A stretch of 64,000 nt of DNA from Oscillibacter sp. (GTDB lineage: Bacteria > Bacillota > Clostridia > Oscillospirales > Oscillospiraceae). Under the pieces are notes generated by a model that was not told the origin of the DNA, searched no databases, and saw only the letters and a program-made list of their open reading frames with translations. Positions 34,882 to 43,836 of the stretch are shown here, piece after piece (the stretch's first letter is position 1; each line of letters starts with the position of its first letter). The position numbers were made by a program, and so were the translations under genes. The stretch spans positions 1-64,000 of the forward strand of contig JAAVHC010000003.1 in NCBI GenBank assembly GCA_014799925.1, in the 5' to 3' direction.

Positions 34882-35061
34882 GGACTGCCGGTACGCACAT
34901 TAAAGTAGGAGCAGAAGGGGGACGAAGCGGACGGCAGTACGGCAGACAAGACCAGACCATGCCACGGGCGCAAAATAATAACCCCCGTAATTATCAGGGA
35001 ATCCAAAACCGTATGGTTTTGGTGGCTTTTTGGATACTTTTTGTCCATACAAAAAGTATCC
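34855..35061 (-). repeat. Family A half copy, right flank of the XRE cassette (inverted)
   Basis: Reverse-oriented relative to 34024-34290 and clearly similar over most of its length. The terminal hairpin is GGATACTTTTTGT/ACAAAAAGTATCC (35032-35061) and the second hairpin CCAAAACC/GGTTTTGG (35003-35022). The stems differ from the other copies by paired changes. Confidence 0.85.
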
Positions 35062-35137
35062 GAGGGGTTCGGGGGCGAGAAGCCCCCGGACTGACGTAAA
35101 GAAATATCTTCCCCGCCGGCAGGGTTCGACGAAAAAT

Positions 35138-35980
35138 CTATCGTGCCAGCTCCGCCGCCAGGGCCCCCAGCAGATGCCCCACGCCGATATTATAGCTGCA
35201 CTGGCGGATAAAACCGTCCAGGCGCTCCGCCGCCGCGGAGAGCCGGTATTTTCCCATTCCGGCCAGCCGGACCGCCAGAGCGCCGCCCTGGCCCGTATAT
35301 ACGGCCGCCAGACCCGCCGCCAGCAGATCCCGCGCGTCGGAAAGCAGTTTCCGCAGCTCCTCGCGGGAGATTTTGCTGTTTTCCAGCTCCGCGCAGAGGC
35401 CGGCCAGCTCCGCCGCCTTGCCGGTGAGGATCGCCTCGCACAGCGTCCGGGCCCTGTCGTCGGCCTGGGCCGTCTCCGGCGGCGGGGACAGCTTCCACTC
35501 CGTGGTCCGGCTGCGGATGGTGGGCAGCAGCACCGCGCTGTTGGCCGCGCAGAAGAGGAACGCCGCGTGGGGCGGGCCGTCCTCCACCACCTTCAGCAGC
35601 ACGTTCTGGGCCTTGCCGTCCAGCAGGGAGCAGTCCGGGAAGACGTACACCTTCCGCCGCCCCTCGTTGGGCAGGACGCTGGCGTCGGAGGCCACGCGCC
35701 GCAGCACGTCCACAGAGATGTTCTTGTGGTCGGGGTCCTCCACGACCACCACGTCCGGATGGATCTCCCGCAGGACCTTCCGGCAGTCGGGGCAGGCGCC
35801 GCAGGGCTTGTCCGTCCCCCGGCACTGGAGGGCGGCGGCGGTGAACCGCGCGGCGGCGGCCAGGTCCCCCTGGCCGCTGAGAACGGCGGCGTGGCCCAGG
35901 GCGCCGCGGCCCGCGGCCTCCCGGATGCGCTGAGACAGGCGGGGCTCGCCGGGGATGGCCGGCAGCTCCTGATGGGCCAT
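35138..35980 (-). CDS. holB: DNA polymerase III subunit delta'
   Basis: The 280-residue clamp-loader subunit delta' is shorter than the usual 310-330. The zinc motif CRGTDKPCGACPDCRK (about residues 52-67) is intact, followed by VVEDPDHKNISVDVLRRV and FLFCAANSAVLLPTIRSR (sensor and arginine-finger region, about 130-150). The Walker A loop is absent (AVLSGQGDLAAAARF in place of GxxxxGKT), which fits delta' as a non-hydrolysing stator. GGAGGGAGGG precedes the ATG. Its usual neighbour ricT lies beyond the cassette downstream. Confidence 0.9.
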   Translation of the reverse strand: MAHQELPAIPGEPRLSQRIREAAGRGALGHAAVLSGQGDLAAAARFTAAALQCRGTDKPCGACPDCRKVLREIHPDVVVVEDPDHKNISVDVLRRVASDASVLPNEGRRKVYVFPDCSLLDGKAQNVLLKVVEDGPPHAAFLFCAANSAVLLPTIRSRTTEWKLSPPPETAQADDRARTLCEAILTGKAAELAGLCAELENSKISREELRKLLSDARDLLAAGLAAVYTGQGGALAVRLAGMGKYRLSAAAERLDGFIRQCSYNIGVGHLLGALAAELAR

Positions 35981-36153
35981 GAACCCTCCCTCCTCTCCGT
36001 CCGTCCCGCGAAGGCAGACGGGATGGATGCAAAAATCATCTCTATTTTATCACATCCCGCCGCTGAAAATCAACAGGAAGCGCAAAAAGAATTATAGAAA
36101 ACGTTGCCGGTGAAAAAAACATGTTGAATTTCCAGAAATTTGGCAGTTTCCTC

Positions 36154-36182
36154 TTGCAAAGCGCTCCATTCCCTTTTATAAT
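36154..36182 (+). promoter_or_regulatory. Promoter for ppdK
   Basis: TTGCAA (36154-36159), 17 bases and TATAAT (36177-36182) lie 66 bases before the GTG start of ppdK. Confidence 0.8.
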
Positions 36183-36247
36183 AGATTCCGCAAAAGCGAC
36201 GGCTCAAAAATTTCCAATCATCATCAATATCAGGAGGACGATAATCC

Positions 36248-38881
36248 GTGAGCAAAAAGTTTGTCTATCTTTTTTCCGAGGGCAACGGCCACATGCGCGA
36301 GCTGCTGGGCGGCAAGGGCGCCAATCTGGCCGAGATGACCAATCTGGGGATGCCCGTGCCCCGCGGCTTCACCATCACCACCGAGGCCTGCACCCAGTAC
36401 TATGAGGACGGCCGCACCATCAACGCCGAGATTCAGGACGAGATCATGCGCTACATGGCGCAGCTGGAGGACATGACCGGCAAGAAGTTCGGCGATATGA
36501 ACAACCCTCTGCTGGTTTCCGTCCGTTCCGGCGCCCGGGCCTCCATGCCCGGCATGATGGATACCATTCTGAACCTGGGCCTCAACGATCAGGTGGTGGA
36601 GGCCTTCGCCAAGAAGACCAAGAATCCCCGCTTCGCCTATGACTCCTACCGCCGGTTCATCCAGATGTACTCCGACGTGGTCATGGAAGTGGGCAAGAAG
36701 TACTTCGAGGAGCTCATCGACGAGATGAAGGCCAAGCGGGGCGTCAAGCTGGACACCGAGCTGACCGCCAAGGACCTGAAGGAGCTGGCCGAGCAGTTCA
36801 AGGCCGAGTACCGGGATAAGATCGGCGAGGAGTTCCCCCAGGACGCCCGCGAGCAGCTCATGGGCGCGGTCCGCGCCGTGTTCCGCAGCTGGGACAACCC
36901 CCGCGCCATCTACTACCGCCGCATGAACGACATCCCCTCCTCCTGGGGCACCGCCGTCAACGTGCAGGAGATGGTCTTCGGCAACATGGGCGACACCTCC
37001 GGCACCGGCGTGGCCTTCACCCGCAACCCCGCCACCGGCGAGAAGAAGCTGTTCGGCGAATTCCTGATGAACGCCCAGGGCGAGGACGTGGTGGCCGGCG
37101 TGCGCACCCCCCAGACCATCGACCAGCTGGCCGAGGTCATGCCGGAGGCCTATCAGCAGTTCGTGGACATCTCCAGCAAGCTGGAGTACCACTACCGCGA
37201 CATGCAGGACATGGAGTTCACCATTGAGAACAAGAAGCTCTTCATGCTCCAGACCCGCAACGGCAAGCGTACCGCCGCCGCCGCCCTGAAGATCGCCTGC
37301 GACCTGGTGGACGAGGGCATGATCACGGAGGAAGAGGCCGTGGCCATGATCGACCCCAAGAGCCTGGACGCCCTGCTGCACCCCACCTTCCCCAAGGAGG
37401 AGCTGGAGCGCGTGGCTCCCATCGGCCAGGGCCTGGCCGCTTCCCCCGGCGCTGCCGCCGGTCAGATCGTGTTCACCGCTGACGACGTGGTGGAGTGGGT
37501 GGACAAGGGACACAAGGTCATCCTGGTCCGTCTGGAAACCTCCCCGGAGGACATCGAGGGCATGCACTTTGCCCGGGGCATCCTCACCGTCCGCGGCGGC
37601 ATGACCAGCCACGCCGCCGTGGTGGCCCGCGGCATGGGCACCTGCTGCGTCTCCGGCTGCGGCGACATCGTCATGGACGAGGCCAACAAGCAGTTTACCC
37701 TGGCCGGCAAGACGTATAAGGAAGGCGACTGGATCAGCCTGGACGGCTCCACCGGCAACATCTACGGCGAGCGCCTGCACACCGCCGAGGCCAAGATCTC
37801 CGGCGAGTTTGAGCGCATTATGAACTGGGCGGACAAGTTCCGCGACCTTCAGGTCCGCACCAACGCCGACACTCCCAAGGACGCCCGTCAGGCCAAGAAT
37901 TTCGGCGCCGAGGGCGTGGGCCTGTGCCGCACCGAGCACATGTTCTTTGATCCCGACCGCATCGCCGCCATCCGTGAGATGATCGTCTCCGATACCGTAG
38001 AGCAGCGCGAGAAGGCCCTGGCCAAGATCGAGCCCATGCAGCAGAAGGACTTTGAGGAGATCTATGAGGCTATGATGGGCAAGCCCGTCACCATCCGCCT
38101 GCTGGATCCCCCCCTCCATGAGTTCCTGCCCACCGAGGACGCGGACATCAAGGCCCTGGCCAAGGAAATGAATATCACCGAGGAGCAGCTGCGCAGCACC
38201 ATCGACAGCCTCCACGAGTTCAACCCCATGATGGGTCACCGCGGCTGCCGTCTGGACATCACTTTCCCGGAGATCGCGAAGATGCAGACCCGGGCCATCA
38301 TCAAGGCCGCCCTGGCGGTCCGCGCACGGCGTCCGGCGTGGAAGATCACCCCGGAGATCATGGTCCCCCTGGTGGGCGAGGCCAAGGAGCTGATGTTCGT
38401 CAAGAACACCATCGACAAGGTTGCCCAGAAGCTCATCAAGGAAGCCGGCAGCGACATGACCTATAAGGTCGGCACCATGATCGAGATCCCCCGCGCGGCC
38501 CTGACCGCCGACGACATCGCCAAGGAGGCCGAGTTCTTCTCCTTCGGCACCAACGACCTGACCCAGATGACCTTCGGCTTCAGCCGCGACGACGCGGGCA
38601 AGTTCCTGGCCAGCTACTACGACCGGAAGATCTACGAGTCCGATCCGTTCTCCCGCCTGGACCAGGTGGGTGTGGGCCGTCTGGTGAAGATGGCCTGCGA
38701 GCTGGGCCGCCAGACCCGGCCCGACATCAAGCTGGGCATCTGCGGCGAGCAGGGCGGCGATCCCTCCACCGTGGAGTTCTGCCACAACGTGGGCCTGACC
38801 TACGTATCCTGCTCTCCCTTCCGGGTGCCCATCGCCCGGCTGGCCGCCGCCCAGGCCGCCATCAAGAATCCACGGAAATAA
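36248..38881 (+). CDS. ppdK: Pyruvate, phosphate dikinase
   Basis: The 877-residue PPDK interconverts pyruvate, ATP and phosphate with PEP, AMP and diphosphate; in anaerobes it often runs glycolytically. The N-terminal ATP-grasp domain shows LLGGKGANLAEMTNLGMPVP and the phosphohistidine domain GGMTSHAAVVARGMG with the catalytic His (about residue 456). The C-terminal PEP barrel shows GVGLCRTEHMFF and LGICGEQGGDPSTVEFC. The start is GTG 36248 with AGGAGG at 36232-36237. The length matches bacterial PPDK (870-880). Monocistronic with its own promoter and terminator. Confidence 0.98.
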   Translation: MSKKFVYLFSEGNGHMRELLGGKGANLAEMTNLGMPVPRGFTITTEACTQYYEDGRTINAEIQDEIMRYMAQLEDMTGKKFGDMNNPLLVSVRSGARASMPGMMDTILNLGLNDQVVEAFAKKTKNPRFAYDSYRRFIQMYSDVVMEVGKKYFEELIDEMKAKRGVKLDTELTAKDLKELAEQFKAEYRDKIGEEFPQDAREQLMGAVRAVFRSWDNPRAIYYRRMNDIPSSWGTAVNVQEMVFGNMGDTSGTGVAFTRNPATGEKKLFGEFLMNAQGEDVVAGVRTPQTIDQLAEVMPEAYQQFVDISSKLEYHYRDMQDMEFTIENKKLFMLQTRNGKRTAAAALKIACDLVDEGMITEEEAVAMIDPKSLDALLHPTFPKEELERVAPIGQGLAASPGAAAGQIVFTADDVVEWVDKGHKVILVRLETSPEDIEGMHFARGILTVRGGMTSHAAVVARGMGTCCVSGCGDIVMDEANKQFTLAGKTYKEGDWISLDGSTGNIYGERLHTAEAKISGEFERIMNWADKFRDLQVRTNADTPKDARQAKNFGAEGVGLCRTEHMFFDPDRIAAIREMIVSDTVEQREKALAKIEPMQQKDFEEIYEAMMGKPVTIRLLDPPLHEFLPTEDADIKALAKEMNITEEQLRSTIDSLHEFNPMMGHRGCRLDITFPEIAKMQTRAIIKAALAVRARRPAWKITPEIMVPLVGEAKELMFVKNTIDKVAQKLIKEAGSDMTYKVGTMIEIPRAALTADDIAKEAEFFSFGTNDLTQMTFGFSRDDAGKFLASYYDRKIYESDPFSRLDQVGVGRLVKMACELGRQTRPDIKLGICGEQGGDPSTVEFCHNVGLTYVSCSPFRVPIARLAAAQAAIKNPRK

Positions 38882-38949
38882 GGGGCCGCTTGTCGTAGGG
38901 CAATGTGATTTATCCTATCATGGGCATTAACGTTTAGCCTACGCCATAG

Positions 38950-38991
38950 AAAAATAAGACCTTGCATCTCACGATGCGGGGTCTTATTTTT
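38950..38991 (+). terminator. Terminator after ppdK
   Basis: Perfect 12-base arms AAAAATAAGACC/GGTCTTATTTTT with an inner TGCATC/GATGCG hairpin. The arm itself supplies the U tract. It can work in both directions. Confidence 0.88.
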
Positions 38992-39013
38992 GTCCTTGTC
39001 AACGACAGTACGA

Positions 39014-39037
39014 GGGGCCGGTGTTTTCACCGGCCCC
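39014..39037 (-). terminator. GC-rich hairpin after the SLH/CAP gene
   Basis: GGGGCCGGTG/CACCGGCCCC around TTTT, 23 bases past the stop of the minus-strand gene. There is no U tract, so this is a probable but not canonical terminator. Confidence 0.5.
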
Positions 39038-39059
39038 TGCGCGCTCTTGAAATGAAATT

Positions 39060-41687
39060 TTATTCCCGGACCCGTGCAAAGCACTGCACGCAGACCTCCT
39101 GCCCGTTGGCCTGACGGTAAAAGCCAACGCCCACATGGGTGATGGTGGCGTCGAATAGGGAGGAATCCGCCTTCAAGTACTGGTTCATGACGGCGCGCAC
39201 CTGGTCCGCCGTGTTGACGGAGCCCCGGTAGCTGTTGGACATGACCATATCCATCCCCTTGGTCCGCAGGTCCTGCTCGATAATGGTGCCGATATAGTTG
39301 CTGTTTCCCATGGCCGCGAGCTCCGCCGCGTGGGTCAGAATCTCCGAAACCTGGAGGGCCGGAAGGCCCCTCTGGGCACGCATCTGGTTGATGATGCCGA
39401 CGACCTCGGTGCGGTAGTTCGCCAGATTGGACTGCTTCTTGTCCGAGAAAACCTGCACACAGCTGACCTTCCCGTCCTCGGCGCGGTAGAGCGCCACGCC
39501 CATATGGGTAAACTCACTGCGGGTTATCCTGTCCGTCTGGACGGTGCTGGCCTCCCAGGCCGCCTTGATCTCCTCCGGAGACGTGAACGTGCCCACGAAG
39601 CGGTTCTCGCTGCGCCAGTTGATGTCGCTGTCCGTAATGCCAACCTGGGAGAGCACCGACGCGTAGTTCTTCCCGTTGGGGCGCGTCTCGCTGTTCTGGA
39701 CGACGATCTCCTCCGCCCGGATTTCAGCCGCCACCTTCAGGATCTCCGACTCCTGGAGGGCCGGGAGGCCCCGGGCAGTGCGGGCCTGGTTGGTCAGGCG
39801 GAACACCTCCGCGCAGAACTCATCCGCGGAGTAGTAGACATCATTCTTCTTGGCGGGCGTATGGGGGATGCACGCCAGGGCCCGGGAGAGGACCGTACAG
39901 CCCTGGGCGCGGGTCATGACGCCGCTGCCGCTGAAGGAGCCGTCTTCCATACCGGTGATAAGCCCGGCGGCGTAGCAGGCGGACACGGCGGTCTGGTAGT
40001 TCGCCGGAACAGAGGACCAGTCACGGATGCCGCCCTGGGCGGCCCCCCCGGGAAGGGACGCGCCCTTGTTCACCATAACATTGTAGAGCATCTGCGCCAT
40101 ATCATAGCGGTTGATGGGATCTATGACGGCGGAGCTGACGCCGTTGAGGATACCGTTCTGCTCCATACAGTCTATATAGGGCTTGTACCAGGGAATGCCG
40201 CCGGCGTTAGCGGGGACGTCATAGAACGCCCGGGCCAGGAAGGCGGCGAACTGGGCGGTGCTCATCTGGCCGGAGGGGTCGAACTTCCCGCTGCCCACGC
40301 CGTTGGCCAGGTTGCTGTCCACGGCCTCCTTGATGGTCTGATAGGCCCAGTGGCTGGGGGGCACGTCCCGGAAGAGGCAAGCCGCTAGGGTTTGGGGGGA
40401 GCCGTTGGCCTTGGTGGCGGTGACGCCGGTTTCGTCCAGGGCGTAGAAGGTGGGGACGGAGCCTCTGGTGGTGTACCAGACGCTCTTGCCGTTGTAGAGG
40501 ATGGGGGCGCAGTCGGAGAGGGGAACGCCCTCCACCGTCATCACCGTGCCCACAGCGCCGTATGTGTCATAGGACGCGTAATGGAGTGTGTCGCCGATGG
40601 AGAAGGAATTCTCCTCGTCCATGGCGTTCCAGAGGATGTAGCCGCCCTCCAGGCTGGTGGGAGCCAGATGGGGGTTGGAGACGCTGGGCTCGGAGGACAC
40701 CAGGGTCCAGCTGCTGGCCAGGTCGTTTTTGTGGGTGTAGCCCAGGTAAATCTTCCGGCTGGCCCAGCCGGAGTTCTCATCGCTCCGGCTGAACGCGGAG
40801 ACATAGCCGGTGCGGGTTTCGGCGAAAGCGCCGGCGGTAGCGTTGGTGGTGTTGTCGCCGGCCTTCCCGGGGAACTCATAGATATTGCTTTCGGTGGGGG
40901 CGCTGCCCCAGCCGTCAATATCGACCGGCTCCGCTCCCGCCTTGGTAGTGAAGCGCTGTACCACAAAGGCGCGGGGACCGGCGTCGCCGTGGTCCAGGGT
41001 GACGACGTTCCGGTCGGAGTCGACGAGGACGAACTGGTTGAAGGAGTGGCTGACGTAGCCGGCGCCGCTGTCGATGTACTGGACACAGGTCATGTCGCTC
41101 TCCCGGACCTGGAGAGTCATGGAGGACTGGTGGTGCTTGCCGTCGCTCAGCTTATACCTCTCCCGGCAGGTGCGGATGTACAGATAGCCGCCGTACTCCG
41201 CGCAGCGCAGGGAGCCCGCGTCGAAGGGGATATAGATGTTCCCGCCGTAGAGGCTGTACTGGCCCAGGCGGTTCCAGCTCTTGTCGTACTTGACCACCCG
41301 AATGACCTCCGTGCCGTCGCTCTCATTGGGGTTGCTCTGCCCGAAGATGAAGAAATTATAGCTCTCCCCGGCGAAGAAACCGCCCCATCTGGACAGCTCG
41401 AAGGGGATGGTGCGGCTGGACTGGAGCTGGAAGGAGCTGGAGTAGTCCTCCGCGACGATTTTGCTGTCTCCCAGGTACTCCACCCGGGTCAGCCCGCCGG
41501 AGGGATTTGTATAGAGGTAGGATTTGACCGTGGAGGCCCAGTTGTCCCGGCCGCTGCCATAGCAGTTGCGGTCTTTGTTTGAGGACACGGCAGGCTCACC
41601 TGCGGCCCGGGCGGCAGGGACCAGGGAAAACAGCAGCACAAACGCGCAGAACGCCGAGGTCAGTTTTTTCAGAAGTGAGTGTCTCAT
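39060..41687 (-). CDS. Secreted SLH-domain protein with two CAP (SCP/PR-1) domains
   Basis: The 875-residue exported protein has a signal peptide at 1-28 (LTSAFCAFVLLFSLVPAARA). Residues 35-430 are a beta-rich region with WD/propeller-like repeats. Three SLH-type repeats lie at about 435-610 (FRDVPPSHWAYQTI, NGILNGVSSAVIDPINR, AGLITGMEDGSFSG) and would anchor it to wall polymer. Two CAP modules follow: QARTARGLPALQESEIL (about 635) and QMRAQRGLPALQVSEIL (about 765), clearly duplicated. AGGAGG precedes the ATG. Likely a cell-surface adhesin or wall-associated protein; ligand unknown. Confidence 0.88.
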   Translation of the reverse strand: MRHSLLKKLTSAFCAFVLLFSLVPAARAAGEPAVSSNKDRNCYGSGRDNWASTVKSYLYTNPSGGLTRVEYLGDSKIVAEDYSSSFQLQSSRTIPFELSRWGGFFAGESYNFFIFGQSNPNESDGTEVIRVVKYDKSWNRLGQYSLYGGNIYIPFDAGSLRCAEYGGYLYIRTCRERYKLSDGKHHQSSMTLQVRESDMTCVQYIDSGAGYVSHSFNQFVLVDSDRNVVTLDHGDAGPRAFVVQRFTTKAGAEPVDIDGWGSAPTESNIYEFPGKAGDNTTNATAGAFAETRTGYVSAFSRSDENSGWASRKIYLGYTHKNDLASSWTLVSSEPSVSNPHLAPTSLEGGYILWNAMDEENSFSIGDTLHYASYDTYGAVGTVMTVEGVPLSDCAPILYNGKSVWYTTRGSVPTFYALDETGVTATKANGSPQTLAACLFRDVPPSHWAYQTIKEAVDSNLANGVGSGKFDPSGQMSTAQFAAFLARAFYDVPANAGGIPWYKPYIDCMEQNGILNGVSSAVIDPINRYDMAQMLYNVMVNKGASLPGGAAQGGIRDWSSVPANYQTAVSACYAAGLITGMEDGSFSGSGVMTRAQGCTVLSRALACIPHTPAKKNDVYYSADEFCAEVFRLTNQARTARGLPALQESEILKVAAEIRAEEIVVQNSETRPNGKNYASVLSQVGITDSDINWRSENRFVGTFTSPEEIKAAWEASTVQTDRITRSEFTHMGVALYRAEDGKVSCVQVFSDKKQSNLANYRTEVVGIINQMRAQRGLPALQVSEILTHAAELAAMGNSNYIGTIIEQDLRTKGMDMVMSNSYRGSVNTADQVRAVMNQYLKADSSLFDATITHVGVGFYRQANGQEVCVQCFARVRE

Positions 41688-41726
41688 GATTTCCTCCTGT
41701 TTTATTGTTTGAGATCGCCTTCCATT

Positions 41727-41756
41727 ATTATACTCCTTTTGTCAAGACCTGTCCAA
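41727..41756 (-). promoter_or_regulatory. Promoter for the SLH/CAP gene
   Basis: On the minus strand TTGGAC (41751-41756), 18 bases, TATAAT (41727-41732), 40 bases before the start codon. Confidence 0.6.
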
Positions 41757-41866
41757 GCTTGCTGTTTTGTCAGACACAGCAAAAGAGGATATGGTAGAAT
41801 CGCTCCGGGATGAAGGAAAAGAGCAATCAGTCCTGGACGATCTCAGACTATGGCAAACTAAAATAT

Positions 41867-41895
41867 TTGACATAATTTGCTTTATATGCTACAGT
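41867..41895 (+). promoter_or_regulatory. Candidate promoter for the EpsG-like gene
   Basis: TTGACA (41867-41872), 17 bases and TACAGT (41890-41895), followed by a leader of about 155 bases. The rest of the 41757-42058 gap shows no gene or strong structure. Confidence 0.65.
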
Positions 41896-42058
41896 TTATT
41901 TCAAGAGGCCGGCCGACAATCTTTTCTTCGGACTTCATGGCCCAAGAGGCGGCAGGCCAGCCGGCTGCGCCTCTGATTATCTGATAGCCCAGGCATGGAC
42001 GCCCCCGGCAGGCGGTCGAGGGGTCCAACCGAACTTATCGCAACAGGGGTGATGGACC

Positions 42059-43114
42059 GTGCTGCCATATTATCTGCTGATCGGTGCGAGTCTGGCCGGC
42101 GCACCGCTGCCGGCCCGCCGGTCAGGATACCGGTGGGGATATTTACTGGTGATGGGCCTGGCCTGCTGGCTTTTAGCCTCCCTTCGGTATGTTACCGGCT
42201 TTGACTACCGCTTTTATGAATCCGCCTTTCAGACGGTTGCCGTCTCCGGCCTGAAGGGAGCCAGCTGGTCGGAGCCGGGTTATCTGCTCCTGAATCTGGC
42301 GGTCTCCCGCTTGTGCGGCGATTACCGTGTCTTTCTCTTTGTATTCCACCTTCTGCTGACCTTTTTGGTTTTTACCTGGATCGGCCGCTATTCCCGCTCT
42401 CCATGGATGAGCGTCTATCTCTTCCTCACGCTGCAGTATTTTGCCCTGAGCATGAACTTCCTGCGCCAGGCCTTCGCCGCCGCGGTTATCCTGTGGACGT
42501 ATCCGTTCCTGAAATCCCGCCGCATTCTTCCCGCCTGCGGGATTGTGCTGCTGGCCGCCTGCTTTCATCGGACGGCACTCATCATGCTGCCGCTCTGCTT
42601 CCTGCTATGCCTGCCGCCAACAAAGCTTCACTACGGCCTGACCGCCCTGGCTGCCGGGATCGCCTATTTCCTGATGGATCCGCTGATCCAGGCCGCCGTT
42701 ACCCTCGTGCCAAAATATCAGCACTATCTGACGGAAAAATATTGGCAGGGCAACAGCTTCCTCTACGTCCTGCTGCCGCTGGGCTGCTTTCTCTTCGCGC
42801 TGCCGCTGCTGCGCCAGACGGCCCGGACGGGGTCCCCCTCCCCGGTTCTGGTCAATGCCATGTTTTACTCCCTGCTGATCCAGCTGTTCATTACCCGCCA
42901 TTTTATTCTGGAGCGGCTGTCCATCTATGTGGCTGTGTTCTCTCTTATTGCATTGCCGGAAGCAGCCGCGGCGCCTTGCGGGCGGTGCTCCTCCAGGGTG
43001 CGGACCGGTATACTGATCGCGGGGGCCCTTGCCTATTTCCTGTTCGCGGCCAGTCAGGGGTTCCATGGCGTATACCCATACCACGGCGTTTGGGATCAGG
43101 CAATCGCGCCTTGA
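42059..43114 (+). CDS. EpsG family polysaccharide polymerase-like membrane protein
   Basis: The 351-residue polytopic membrane protein has about nine to ten helices. The EpsG signature is present: LRYVTGFDYRFYESAFQTV (about residues 42-60), SEPGYLLLNLAVSR, then NFLRQAFAAAVILWTYPFLKSRR with CFHRTALIML. EpsG proteins are thought to polymerise exopolysaccharide repeat units. No glycosyltransferase or flippase gene is adjacent, which is unusual for this family. It converges on the exported-protein gene at 43212, with a shared terminator between them. Confidence 0.85.
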   Translation: MLPYYLLIGASLAGAPLPARRSGYRWGYLLVMGLACWLLASLRYVTGFDYRFYESAFQTVAVSGLKGASWSEPGYLLLNLAVSRLCGDYRVFLFVFHLLLTFLVFTWIGRYSRSPWMSVYLFLTLQYFALSMNFLRQAFAAAVILWTYPFLKSRRILPACGIVLLAACFHRTALIMLPLCFLLCLPPTKLHYGLTALAAGIAYFLMDPLIQAAVTLVPKYQHYLTEKYWQGNSFLYVLLPLGCFLFALPLLRQTARTGSPSPVLVNAMFYSLLIQLFITRHFILERLSIYVAVFSLIALPEAAAAPCGRCSSRVRTGILIAGALAYFLFAASQGFHGVYPYHGVWDQAIAP

Positions 43115-43121
43115 CAATTTA

Positions 43122-43153
43122 AAGCGGCCGGGAGATATATCTCCCGGCCGCTT
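43122..43153. terminator. Bidirectional terminator between convergent genes
   Basis: Perfect arms AAGCGGCCGGGAG/CTCCCGGCCGCTT around ATATAT, lying between the EpsG-like stop and the exported-protein stop. On the minus strand TAAATTG follows, so it is a modest terminator in that direction. Confidence 0.7.
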
Positions 43154-43211
43154 GCCTGTATTTGCAGATACAGGGGTATATTTTAGATTGGTTATGCTTT
43201 ATCCGAATGGA

Positions 43212-43784
43212 TTATGCCTTGCGTACCACAAAGGTAGGGATGACCGAGAAGGTATTGTTCTCCGGAACGGCGTCGCCCAGCGTACCTACGACATACATCG
43301 TGTCTTTTCCGTAGGCATTCAGCGACATGACGCTGATGTTCTCCCACGTGTTGGCCTTGAGCCAGGTGGTCCGGTCCAGAGTCGTAGGCATCTGATTGGC
43401 CAGCGTTTCTTTCTGGAAGCCGATGGCAATCTGATTCCGGCCGACATCCGGACCTTCCGCCCAGCTGGTTCCCTGAAGGTTGCTCAGATCCACCGCCGTA
43501 TAGACGACATCCAGACTCACGGGAACACTGGAATTATTGGTCATGGTAATGCGGGGAGAAATCACCTTGTTGTCTCCCTCGACGGTGCGGCTGACATGGA
43601 ACGGAACATAGGTGGGCATTGTGACGGACATAATGCTGGGCACAATGGTACCTACCATCAGCACCTCGTTGGAGGATCCGATGGGAATATCGCTGGACTG
43701 GTAGCTGTTGGACGCATCGGCGCCGGTCACAAACAGGCCGACAATCAACATGGCCACCAAAAGGGCAGAAAATGTACGTTTCAT
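43212..43784 (-). CDS. Exported 190-residue protein, second gene behind the invertible promoter
   Basis: The signal peptide at 1-24 (MKRTFSALLVAMLIVGLFV, cleavage near TGADA-S) is followed by a beta-rich mature chain. The mature chain contains MVGTIVPSIMSVTMPTYVPF, ISPRITMTNNSSVPVSLDVV and SVIPTFVVRKA, resembling the layout of surface fibre or WxL/TasA-like beta-sandwich proteins; family not identified. It follows the 174-residue anchored protein by 52 bases with AAAGGAG. Control is probably through the switch at 44456-44763. Confidence 0.8.
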   Translation of the reverse strand: MKRTFSALLVAMLIVGLFVTGADASNSYQSSDIPIGSSNEVLMVGTIVPSIMSVTMPTYVPFHVSRTVEGDNKVISPRITMTNNSSVPVSLDVVYTAVDLSNLQGTSWAEGPDVGRNQIAIGFQKETLANQMPTTLDRTTWLKANTWENISVMSLNAYGKDTMYVVGTLGDAVPENNTFSVIPTFVVRKA

Positions 43785-43836
43785 TGATGATATATCTCCT
43801 TTTGTGTCCCCCTGTATCTGCAAAGGACGGCCGTTG

